Of a stretch of DNA of 64,000 nucleotides, positions 55,604 through 64,000 are shown piece after piece. Below the pieces are notes generated by a model. The model did no database searches. It saw only the letters and a list, made by a program, of their open reading frames with translations, and was not told the DNA's origin. Where the stretch lies: contig BLZA01000020.1 of assembly GCA_013423385.1 (NCBI GenBank), positions 112,051-176,050 on the forward strand, written 5' to 3'. The position numbers were made by a program, and so were the translations under genes. How positions within the stretch are numbered: the stretch's first letter is position 1; every line of letters starts with the position of its first letter. Source of the DNA: Naganishia liquefaciens (lineage: Eukaryota; Basidiomycota; Tremellomycetes; Filobasidiales; Filobasidiaceae).

Positions 55604-57568
55604 ATGGTGATCTCCACAGCAGACGAGCAGTTGTCTTTCCGACTGGGCCAGGCTTTTATCAGCAAACAGGCCTTTGCCGAAGCTGCGAAACTGCATGCTT
55701 CCATAGAGGGATTCGAATTCTACGCATACTAATCCGATAACAAGAAATACGATATCCGATGCCGTAATTCCAAAGATCAACAATGCAGCTGGAGGCTGTA
55801 CGCTTCTCTTTCGACATCGAGCCCGGGATTTATTGTCAAGACTTTGGAGCTGCGGCACAGCTGCACGGGAATGAAGCGATTAACGTCACGGAACATGACG
55901 TCCACGCTCGCTGCCAAAATGATTGAACCGAAAGTGGCGGATCACCCCAGATACAAGCCCCGAGAGGCAGCGCAAGACCTGTTACGGGAACACGGCATCA
56001 CTCTCAGCTACCCTCAGGCGCACCGGGCAAAACGGAAAGCCCTCGAAGCCCTTCATGGCGGCTTTGCAGCAAGCTTCGGAGCTATTCACCAATACTGTGA
56101 ACTGCTCAACCAGGTTAACGTCGGTACAGAAGCCTATTACGACACCGACTCGCACACCGGCATGTTCCAAAGAACGTTCGTGGCTTTCGGCGAATCACTC
56201 GGGGGATTTTTCGCCTGTCGGCCTGTTGTCGGTCTAGATGTAACTCATCTACGGCACAGCTACAAGGGTGAGCTCTACCGCGTCTTCGTGCTTTACGTCA
56301 GAGCGGAAATTAATTACCGGCCTCTAGGCATCTGGTTGATGACTGTAGCGCTCGACGCCAAGGGTCAATTGTTCCCGCTCGCTTTCGGTGTCTGCTCGGT
56401 GGAAAATCAAGACAACTGGGAGTGATTCTTACGGCATCTTCTTCAAGCTATCGCCTTCGGTCCAAGCCGTCGAATCACATGGCTATCGGACCGACAGAAG
56501 GTTCTCATCAACGCCGTCGCGGCATTACGGCCTGGTAGTCATCACGCATTCTGCCTTGTGCACCTGAAAGCCAATTTCATTCGGCGTTTCGGGGATCAAG
56601 GGCTGGTACAGCTGCTTTGGAAAGCTGCTCGAGCGATTACCGAAGAGACGTCAAACGAGGTGATGAAGGAAATGGCTGGAATCGATCCCAAGGCGGCCGC
56701 GTGGCTCAGTGGTTACGCCGATCCCGTATATTGGTCCGAAGCGTTTTTCAGTGGCAAGCGATATGGACATTACACCTCAAATATCTCGGCGGAGTCCGCC
56801 AACGCCTGGTTACGAGATGCTCGGGAGAAGCCTCTTATCGAAATGCTCGAAGATATTCGGGTGAAACTCATGGGCTGGTTTCAAATACGCCGAGAGCAGG
56901 GCATCCTTGCCACGGAAGAGCATCCGGACCCTCTCGCTCTCGTTCCTGATGCGGCTACACGGCTCACTATTGCCGAGCGTTACGGACGTATGAGATACAG
57001 TCATCGCCGCAGCAATGAATCGGTGTTTGGGGTTACGAAAATCGACACCGAACGGAACCGGATCGTTGATATACAATATCGGACTTGCTCGTGCAAAGAA
57101 TGGCAGCAATACGGCATTCCATGCCGTCATGCGGCGCATTGCTTGCTACACATGCGAAAGGACCTTCGAAGGTATGTAAATGAGGAGTACAATGTTACAA
57201 GCTGCGTTGATACGTACTCCGGCGACATTTTGCCAATTCCGCCGAAGGAAGATTGGCCTCCGTCCGTCGGTCCGACGATACTCCCGCCCATCAAGGGGAG
57301 AAAAGCCGGCAGGCCTAGTATCGAGAGGAAGGAAAGAGGGAGTGGAGGAAGAAGTCTTCGATGCAAGCGGTGTGGGCAAATCGGCCACAACCTCCGAACT
57401 TGCCAAGAACCAATTCTTCCCGAAGAGATAACAATTCACCCCGAGGAACATGCCGATTCCAATAAAGCGGAGTCATATGACTTTGGAGATGTGCATTTCA
57501 GTGGCGATATACCGCCGACACCTCAGCTGATGAGCCCTTTCTCTGTTGTAAACTTCGGAAATATCTAG
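55604..57568 (+). pseudogene. MULE transposase with SWIM and zinc knuckle, two in-frame stops
   Basis: One reading frame of 655 codons spans the element, broken only by TAA at 55730 and TGA at 56423. The order of domains is complete: N-terminal MuDR-like region (RCRNSKDQQCSWRL, LRHSC), catalytic core with GLDVTHLRH (first Asp), WLSDRQKVLINA (second Asp) and NISAESANAWL (candidate Glu), then a SWIM zinc finger (CSCKEWQQYGIPCRHAAHC) and a CCHC knuckle (CKRCGQIGHNLRTC). The stop contexts (FYAY-stop-SDNKK and DNWE-stop-FLRH) fit single transitions, such as Trp TGG to TGA in the second. Either the copy died recently or the stops are assembly errors. Confidence 0.85.
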
Positions 57569-57734
57569 AACCTAGCTTGTAACATATATCTGAAAGGTGA
57601 AACATGTCTCCTGAAGTCAGTCGCGCCAGCTACTCAGGCGCAAAGACCCCCGAGTTTCGACTTGAAACGGATGTCGATTCATCGGTGATGAATGACGTGT
57701 CCCGTTTGAGGGAAAATTCGCTCGGATGCGAAAA

Positions 57735-57835
57735 GCAAAAAAAAAGGCGACAGGGGTATTTCTGTAATTTCCAGCTGGACAGGGGTATTTGTAATATTTC
57801 CATCAAAGTACAGGGGTATTTCTGCAAATTTCCCC
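57735..57835 (-). repeat. Right terminal inverted repeat of the MULE
   Basis: Contains CAGGGGTATT three times (57751, 57780, 57811) and ends TTGCAAATTTCCCC-like, as the inverted copy of the left end. Confidence 0.85.
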
Positions 57836-59539
57836 GACCACCAGATCAGGATCCGCTCGGAACCGAGCTGTTATCTTATCTTTCGATATCACAATACTGT
57901 GTCCGCGCACCTGTCCCGCTAAAGCCAAGCCCCGCTTCGGACACAGCTGGACAGACTCCCCCCCCCCGTTGGCCCAGCTTCCTGCAAGTTATATGCAGGT
58001 GATTCTAGCGGAGCTGCTTTTCTGTCCGCAGATAATTCAAACTCGACCCTCTGTTGGGCGGGTTGTGTGTCCGCGCGCAGGGATATCTCGCCACGGTCGC
58101 CTGCGCATATACAGTTAGCGATGGGGGTCTACATTAGCCTTACATAAGCATATTTCAGCCAGGCCATCTTGATCGATTGGCGTCTGGTTGAGCCTCCCTG
58201 TGCTCTCATACTCTCATTGTTTGATTGTTGCTATGAATCGAGCACAGACGCTTGCGTTGGCTTCAAATCGTCAAATCATTGTACCGCGTTGTGATAGGGT
58301 CTCACGCTATCCTACGTGATTTCTCTGCGGTGCTGTCTGTGGTCATTGCCCTGCAGCACCTCATACACTTATGGTGAGTACCCAAATTCCGAACATCTTT
58401 TCGTACACCGCTCATGTCCAGCTTTCCCCGTCAGGTTTATTCCCTGTTGTATCGCCATAGCTCCTATCATATCCCGATTCATCCCTGTCTCGCTCAGATC
58501 CGCGCCTGCTTCCCTGTCGGAATCGTCAAGCCACCAACAAACAACCGAAGCAAAGCTGTTGGCACCGGATAATAAGGGAATGGGAAGCGATGAGCACAAC
58601 CAAGTTGGACACGAGGATAGATATAGGTGTAGAGCGAGAGCCCACGTTGGCTCTCTCGCTGCGCAGAACTTGCTTGTGAGTATACTGCCTGCCTTCTGTC
58701 GGACACACGGGTTCTGACTCCATCTTTGCGCCAGTAATCGTAAAGTCCGTCAGATTATGGATGAAGGTATATGCGGTCGTTCTTGTATCTCATCCTTCCT
58801 CGTGTCGCTGAGTCAATTTCATCCGTATGTTCCCTTCTGCACTCATTGCGAGCTGTTTCATGTGGACTGCAGCCGTCAACGCTGTCACCTTCACCATATA
58901 CGCGAGGACGCTTGACGGCTGGTTGACATCTTCGTGAGTTGTTTCTTTTTGGGCAATTGGCTGTATTGCTGACTAGTGGCCTAATTCAGTGCTGTATCTT
59001 TTACATCGCTGGCTAGCTAACGAAATTCATGGCTTCCAGAATACCCAACACCTAGCGCTGTCATCGATTGACCATTGGACAGCATGGTTTTTACCTGTTG
59101 CACTCGGTAAGTACCGTGCCGGATCTCTTGCCTTCAGATAGTACGAAGTCCGTACGCTGACGGGAATGGTAAGGACTTCTACTACGTGCAACGCACTTGC
59201 TAATGACCGGTTCAGTCTCCAGGACTCCGTCGTCCACTTCCGTGTTCGTCGGCAACGCTTAGCATGTATCACTCGGTCCGCCTGCCGTGCCTCTCACGGC
59301 TGTGATACAGGCTGAGTGTGCCGAATTGTAGAGAGACAGCTTGTATTTAGTAGCCAGCTGGGATGTAGCTGTACCTGCGGTACACAATATGACATCTGAT
59401 GGCTGGTCTACAGTAAGCGTCTCCTTCCAAGTACTTCGCACCAAAGTGCATTGTACCATAGTGCATTGAACCATGGTGCATTGCAGCATCATACATTGTG
59501 CTGAGTACATGACTCCATAGTCCAAGACACCAGGTATGT
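57836..59539. other. No gene seen
   Basis: Gene-poor DNA after the MULE. A short tandem of ACCATAGTGCATTG phrases lies at 59455-59495. Frames up to 133 aa have no motifs. Confidence 0.45.
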
Positions 59540-60210
59540 AGAGATACCGGCTATCTCGGCTACTCCAGAGTGCAGATCGTCCACCAATCGCATCAATTCA
59601 CAAAGTTCAGTTAGTTCAGATACCTCAGATCGTGCAGCAAGTACAGATCGTGCACTTGGCCTAGGAAGACTCCTGTCCTCCTTCGCTCCCACACATCATG
59701 AATAGGTATATATAGCGGGCATTTTGCCCTTTTGTAATAGTCTCATGTCTTATGATCCACCCTTTGATTTCCTTTTAATTACGAAGCTGCCTTGAGTGCA
59801 AGACTTTCTCAGGATTAGCTACCCTCGTCTTTCACTTCCGGTATTGAAAGATCCTGCCTTGAAGTAATAAGTGTACATCGCTAGTGCTAGATCCCTTATA
59901 CAACGACGGTGCTATCTGCTATTGCAGAATAGATCACTGGTCCGCGACAACGTGGCCTAATCGAATAGGTATATATAGCTGGCTTCTCAGATCTGTAATA
60001 GCTCTCATGCGCTATGAGACACCCTTTGATTCACCTTTAATTCCTAAACTACCTCAATTGCAAGACCAAGACATTCTCAGGATTAGCTACCCTCGTCTTC
60101 CACTTAAGGTATTCTAAGTCCTAGCCTACGTAATAAGAGTACACCGTTAGTGCTGGATCACTTATACAACGGCGGAATAATATTGCTATAGCGATCTTGA
60201 CTTCTCGCCC
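59540..60210 (+). repeat. Dispersed repeat with internal tandem copy
   Basis: 59700-59950 is repeated at 59965-60210 with about 80% identity (GGTATATATAGC, CACCCTTTGATT, CTCAGGATTAGCTACCCTCGTCTT, TTATACAACG). Each copy has a TATATATAG box. The left part matches 52915-53105. An LTR origin is likely. Confidence 0.65.
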
Positions 60211-61046
60211 GCGACAACTTTGGGGCCCGGTCTGGGATATCAGCACCTTATTACCTAGGCTCCGACTAGTTTGCTCTGATCATTGGCGTCACCAACAGTT
60301 AACTACGACCCTCAACAACTGGTTTTGAGACTTAGGCCAGCCTAGTCTCCCATCAACAGCGCTCACATCGATCTGCAGAGTTCCATCTAACAAGGTTCGG
60401 GACAGCTCAACCTTCATCGCCAGTCGACTACACCTTGGCCAGCTCAGCAACGCTACCTAGCGTGACTTCACCTGACCAACAGTAGCGGTGTCACGGACGG
60501 GTGTTGGATGGGACAAGGACTTCCAAGACGGGACAGGACTGATGACTAAACTGAAGACTGGACGTGGGTTTGAACCACTGGGCTATAATCAGAATCACGT
60601 GACTATAGCAGTTGACATATGAACTTGCTCTGAAGAGCAAAGCAGATTACAACGAGGGGAATCGAATCTAAAGGCTCGCTATATATATTCATCGGTTACT
60701 AGGGGCGCACCGTGCTCGATCGCTTGTCGAAAAGTCGTACGATGCGCGGCGCGCAGGAATTGCAAATTGTGTTTGATCGATCAGGTGATGGCAGACATGA
60801 TTGATGTCAGCTGACCACGGACTTGGCGGTTGAACCGCGTAACCCGATTGGCATCGGTCAGCTGACTATCACCAGTTTCATTCATGACAAGCGGCAGAAG
60901 AGTTCAACCACCGAACTTCGTCGACAAGCAACAACCCAATATCAGGAGCTGACTCGCATCGTCACTTCTTCGCTTTCACGCAACCTGGGCTTTAAGTACA
61001 GCCTCAGCTTTAGACTCAGCCACTAGCAGCATACAGATCACCCACG
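60211..61046. other. Possible retroelement leader, no gene seen
   Basis: From the end of the tandem repeat to the Gag-like start there is no open frame of note. GGGATATCAGCACC at about 60234 is faintly like a Copia primer-binding site; too weak to call. Confidence 0.35.
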
Positions 61047-61349
61047 ATGTCTGCTGATCCTGATCCTTCTGGTAGCTCCTCCCTATTGACACCCTTGTCT
61101 GAGGATAGCCATACCGTCAATATTTCATCTCCGACTACTCCTACTTCGAAGGTAGCGTGAGCAATCGCCCAACAGAGCTTCTAGCCCGACCAAATCCCGA
61201 AAGGGACATCTCGTCTGCCTTCTATGCCAGCTCTCACTCAGAGAGCCAACGCCTTGCACACCGAAGAGCTGCAGACCATGATCATCGAGGTGCAAAGAAA
61301 TTTCCAACAAGTGTTGCAACAACAGCAGCGTGACTGTAAAGCTCTTTAG
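61047..61349 (+). pseudogene. Gag-like N-terminal fragment
   Basis: One frame of 100 codons from ATG 61047 to TAG 61347 with two internal stops (61158 and about 61182). The start is Ser/Pro/Thr-rich (MSADPDPSGSSSLLTPLSED) and the end is a Gln-rich helix (VQRNFQQVLQQQQRD), as in Gag starts of fungal LTR elements. An inverted LTR (61336-61797) cuts it off. Low confidence. Confidence 0.35.
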
Positions 61350-61797
61350 TTCGGGGCGCCAACTATCGGCCTTGTATGACTAAGCAATGACCGATTATGA
61401 GCTCGGTTGAGTCCGGCTACTCTCGGAATATCCGGAGAAACTGGCACATTCAACGATCTTCAACTTCGGTGTCAGAACTGAGACAACGACAAGTGCTCGA
61501 ATGGAGCTACTGAAGGGTTCACAATAGCGGGGCTGAAGACAAGGGAACAGTGATCGTGCGGTAATGTTAACTACGACTAGCGAGACTGGCGAGACGAGTT
61601 GTAAAGGCAAAGCAATGCTGAGCCAGTGACGCTTCTAGTTTGGGTGGCAAAGCGTGATTCAATAGAATGGATTTCTACATGCAAGTGAATTGAGCTTCAT
61701 TATATAGACGTCGGGATTGGTGGCAAACTGAAGTTTGCACAAGGGAGCCCTTGATCCCTTTGAATGTAAACTGTCAATGCGAGAGCTGCAAGGGTTA
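61336..61797 (-). repeat. LTR, inverted copy of the 2.85-3.3 kb repeat
   Basis: Matches the reverse complement of 2849-3307 almost throughout, including the GGCGCC site (61354-61361), the TATA region (TTATATAGACGTCGGGATTGG) and GAGCTGCAAG at the end. Its outer (5') portion is missing: the match stops right where a telomere-like motif begins at 61792. Confidence 0.8.
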
Positions 61798-61801
61798 GGG
61801 G
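61792..61801 (+). other. Telomere-like motif GGGTTAGGGG
   Basis: A single GGGTTAGGGG separates the truncated LTR from the 3' end of the LINE. It matches fungal telomere repeats of the TTAGGG or TTAGGGG type, with the G-rich strand pointing right. A 10-base match can arise by chance, but the location at a junction of LTR and LINE is suggestive. Confidence 0.5.
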
Positions 61802-61802
61802 T

Positions 61803-64000
61803 GTATCAGATACCAACATTGAACTAACGTATACATTCAAAGACTACTTCTACCAAAACTAAAGAAAATGCCACTCCTCGGCGGTTGAACCTGTAAATAT
61901 ATTCCCATCTACAGTCTCTCTTGGCCCCTCCTACAGTACAAATGATCTCGCCCGCGCCTTCAACAAGATTAGGGACAATTGTTGGCACAAGGTCGAGAAG
62001 GCAGCCGGCGGCATCGTGTCTTGCCACAACTTCATTACCTCTACCGTTCCCTTGTCCATCATTCCTCCGACCGTGAACACCAGCGGCGTAAAGGGAATAC
62101 CGTTCCGAGGCAAGCGGCGAATCTTGTCGTTGGCCTTGGCATCGAGAAACTTGCCGATCAACGCGTAACAGCGCTCAGCCGGGTCATCCGGTATCAAGTT
62201 CGGAGGGATCCTGGTGTTGACCGAGTCCCGAGTGGATAAAGACACGACCGTTACGTCGTACTCGTGCCGGGCGATTCCAGATGTCGGGTTTCCGGTTACG
62301 CGGATGTCGTTGCGTCGGGCGGTGCCACCAATGAGCGGTTCTACCACCACCGCGACACCCTGAATTTTGCTGAGGGCGGAGGCAATGGCGCGTTTGACCT
62401 GCTCATGTCGAGCAGTACTCCAGCTGTGCCGGTGAACACAGACTTCTGCGTGGCCGACCTCCTGCGTTTGTAGGCCACACTGGTTACAGACTGCGCCCGG
62501 TCCCGGGATCAAGGTCTTGACGTGTAAGCCGGTCGAGACCTGGAAGTCCGTTAGCTCCAACTGGGCGTGAAAAGGAACAATCGAGAGCCATTTCTTTCCC
62601 AAACCTGTTGCCGACTCGAGTACTGTTTTGATTTGCTGGTCGGTCAGGGTGAGAAAGAGTTGTTTTCGTGTTTCTTCGAACGCTTTGTTGCAACGTTCCC
62701 TCTGGCGGATTATGATAGGTTGTCCGTCCTCGTTGAACTCCTGGAACGGCTCAGGGCCTGGGCCGAGCAAAGGCTCCAGCAGGTGATCCGCCACGTCTCG
62801 TGCGGCCCCGTAAGCCAAGGGAGCACAGGTCTCGTAAGACAAAAGACCGAGACCCCCCAATCTGACCGGTAAGGAATAGAGAATGTCGGTCGTTCTTGAT
62901 TGTGAGTCGGTGAGATTGTCGGTGTTCGCTCCCCGGATGCGGTTGGCGGTATCCCAGATGGATCGGTCCAAACGTTTCCAGAAGTCCTCTAGTCCTTCGC
63001 CAAGAAGGCATCTTTGAAGATGTCGAAGTTCATGCTGTAAACATTGACGCAGCAATAACAGGCTATGCTGGTGGGGAAGGCCGGCGAGTCTGGCCATCGT
63101 TTCTTCCAGCTTGACAACCTTTCTTTCGAGAAATTTTCCTCGGGCTCCAGTCGGGCCGATGTAAGAGCCTAAGATTTCCATCCCGGAGGTCTTAACGTCG
63201 GTCAGCGACACGATTGATGTCTTGGTGTTGTTCAGTTGTAAAGAAACAGCATCCGTGCTGAAGAAGTTGAAGACCTCCTGAAGGGTATCGGAGGACTTGC
63301 TGAGGATGTAGATGTCGTCCAAGTACGCCAGGATTAAGGCGTCGTGCCCGAGAGCGGTGGTGAGCTCGTCCAGCATGGGTCGGATCCCTACGGAGAAAAG
63401 CAAGGGTCCAAGGGGGTCGCCTTGTCGAACGCCTTGGCTTGAAATGAAAATTTCGGGGACATCTTCAAGACCGCCAAAGACCAGGTCAGACGGCTCGTTA
63501 TACGCCCACTTGGCGACCTTCCAAAGCCCTGGTGCATATTTCTTGACGGCGTTCGCCATTTCCCTTCTACTTAGAGTGTTGAAGGCGTTCCGGAAATCGA
63601 GGGACGAAACATGTGTAAAGTCTTCGTCGAGGATCGTACCGTCCATCGCCCGTTGTACCGCTCGAATCAGAGGCTCAACGCCGCTTCGAGTGCCCACCCC
63701 GAATTGACAAGGGGATAGGCTGTCGGGTCGGAATGAGTGTCGCAAGATTGTTTTTGTACAGAGTCGATAAATGAGTTCGCCAACTGCAATTGGGCGAACT
63801 CCGCCATCGGGCTTGTCCAGTGCGATGAGCCGGGACGTGCAAAGAAAGCTACGACCCGGAGCGGTTCCGGCCAAGAGCATGGTGACCAAAGTGGTGAGCA
63901 TTTTCTTGACCGGTTCCGATCGCATGGCGATTTTGAGAAGAGGCACCGTCCATCCTGAGATGCCAGGGGCGGTGTCGTGTCGAAACGACTGAAATGCCTT
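61803..64000 (-). mobile_element. Non-LTR retrotransposon (RLE-type LINE), continues past the window
   Basis: Minus-strand LINE with its 3' end at about 61803 and 5' end beyond 64000. A 128-bp 3' UTR follows the stop codon; no poly(A) tail is seen. The 3' end abuts the telomere-like motif. The layout RT, CCHC finger and restriction-like endonuclease in one frame matches the R2/CRE type, which includes telomere-targeting fungal elements. Confidence 0.8.
61931..64000 (-). CDS. LINE reverse transcriptase with restriction-like endonuclease (5' partial)
   Basis: 690 codons are open from the window edge to TAG at 61931, with no stop or frameshift, so this copy may be intact. RT blocks visible: APGISGWT, IALDKPDGGVRPI, LSPCQFGVGTRSG, SSLDFRNAFNTLSR, SSQGVRQGDPLGPLLFSVG and the catalytic LAYLDDIYILS (about 225 residues from the edge). 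The C-terminus has a CCHC finger (CNQCGLQTQEVGHAEVC) and then the endonuclease core with acidic residues in ARRNDIRVTG and RHEYDVTVVS and a lysine in KANDKIRRLP. This finger plus endonuclease arrangement is typical of R2/CRE-class elements rather than APE-type LINEs. The N-terminus, which normally carries DNA-binding zinc fingers, lies outside. Clade not decided. Confidence 0.88.
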   Translation of the reverse strand, partial: KAFQSFRHDTAPGISGWTVPLLKIAMRSEPVKKMLTTLVTMLLAGTAPGRSFLCTSRLIALDKPDGGVRPIAVGELIYRLCTKTILRHSFRPDSLSPCQFGVGTRSGVEPLIRAVQRAMDGTILDEDFTHVSSLDFRNAFNTLSRREMANAVKKYAPGLWKVAKWAYNEPSDLVFGGLEDVPEIFISSQGVRQGDPLGPLLFSVGIRPMLDELTTALGHDALILAYLDDIYILSKSSDTLQEVFNFFSTDAVSLQLNNTKTSIVSLTDVKTSGMEILGSYIGPTGARGKFLERKVVKLEETMARLAGLPHQHSLLLLRQCLQHELRHLQRCLLGEGLEDFWKRLDRSIWDTANRIRGANTDNLTDSQSRTTDILYSLPVRLGGLGLLSYETCAPLAYGAARDVADHLLEPLLGPGPEPFQEFNEDGQPIIIRQRERCNKAFEETRKQLFLTLTDQQIKTVLESATGLGKKWLSIVPFHAQLELTDFQVSTGLHVKTLIPGPGAVCNQCGLQTQEVGHAEVCVHRHSWSTARHEQVKRAIASALSKIQGVAVVVEPLIGGTARRNDIRVTGNPTSGIARHEYDVTVVSLSTRDSVNTRIPPNLIPDDPAERCYALIGKFLDAKANDKIRRLPRNGIPFTPLVFTVGGMMDKGTVEVMKLWQDTMPPAAFSTLCQQLSLILLKARARSFVL

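Larger units (their letters stand above)
55328..57835 (+). mobile_element. MULE transposon with terminal inverted repeats of about 100 bp
   Basis: A 2508-bp element bounded by inverted copies starting GGGGAAATTTGCA. It carries one transposase frame in plus orientation. It sits exactly at the end of another MULE transposase fragment. No 8-10 bp target-site duplication was visible (AAAGCC on the left, GACCACC on the right), so flanking sequence was lost or rearranged after insertion. Confidence 0.85.

Noticed and set aside
60555-60650. Possible tRNA on the minus strand (GGTTCAAACCCAC phrase)
   Set aside because: A T-arm-like phrase is present, but anticodon and acceptor stems do not pair.

Overview
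The window looks like basidiomycete-type fungal nuclear DNA. Single-copy housekeeping genes are split by many short introns of about 50-80 bp with GT..AG borders, exons can be as small as 9 nt, coding sequence is GC-rich, and the mobile DNA (Ty1/Copia, MULE, telomere-type LINE) is of kinds found in fungi. The species cannot be named from the sequence.

Layout. 1-7.2 kb: decayed Copia retrotransposon, with another LTR element inserted in its RNase H region, LTR fragments and a 210-bp direct repeat. 7.2-9.1 kb: no gene seen. 9.1-25.3 kb: conserved block with UBC12 (-), PCC1 (+), a paraoxonase-like gene (-), mitochondrial elongation factor G MEF1 (-), an unknown gene with a Gly-Gly-Ser-Gln-rich C-terminus (-), a class I/II aminotransferase (+) and COP9 signalosome subunit CSN3 (-). 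For most of these, exon phases close exactly over the whole gene. 26.4-41.3 kb: accessory island with two large divergently transcribed unknown genes, here called A1 (-, 1077 aa) and B1 (+, 1118 aa), a second degenerate pair A2/B2, a small secreted-type gene with a degenerate copy, and one more unknown gene. 43.6-49.9 kb: COX7-type cytochrome oxidase subunit (-) and the delta-9 desaturase OLE1 (-). 52.3-64 kb: repeat-rich DNA with a truncated MULE transposase, a second MULE with about 100-bp terminal inverted repeats sitting against it, LTR relics, and a LINE reverse transcriptase running off the right edge. The LINE 3' end abuts a telomere-like GGGTTAGGGG patch, so the right side is probably subtelomeric.

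How genes relate. UBC12 conjugates NEDD8 to cullins, and CSN3 belongs to the complex that removes it; the two lie about 11.5 kb apart. UBC12 and PCC1 share a 300-bp divergent promoter. MEF1 and COX7 both serve mitochondrial respiration. The strongest candidates for something undescribed are (1) the A/B gene pair, duplicated and decaying in parallel, with A1 carrying a membrane helix and a charged helical tail that A2 lacks; and (2) a GC-rich hairpin-forming repeat family that fills one oversized intron in each of two unrelated genes (CSN3 and COX7), in the same orientation relative to transcription.
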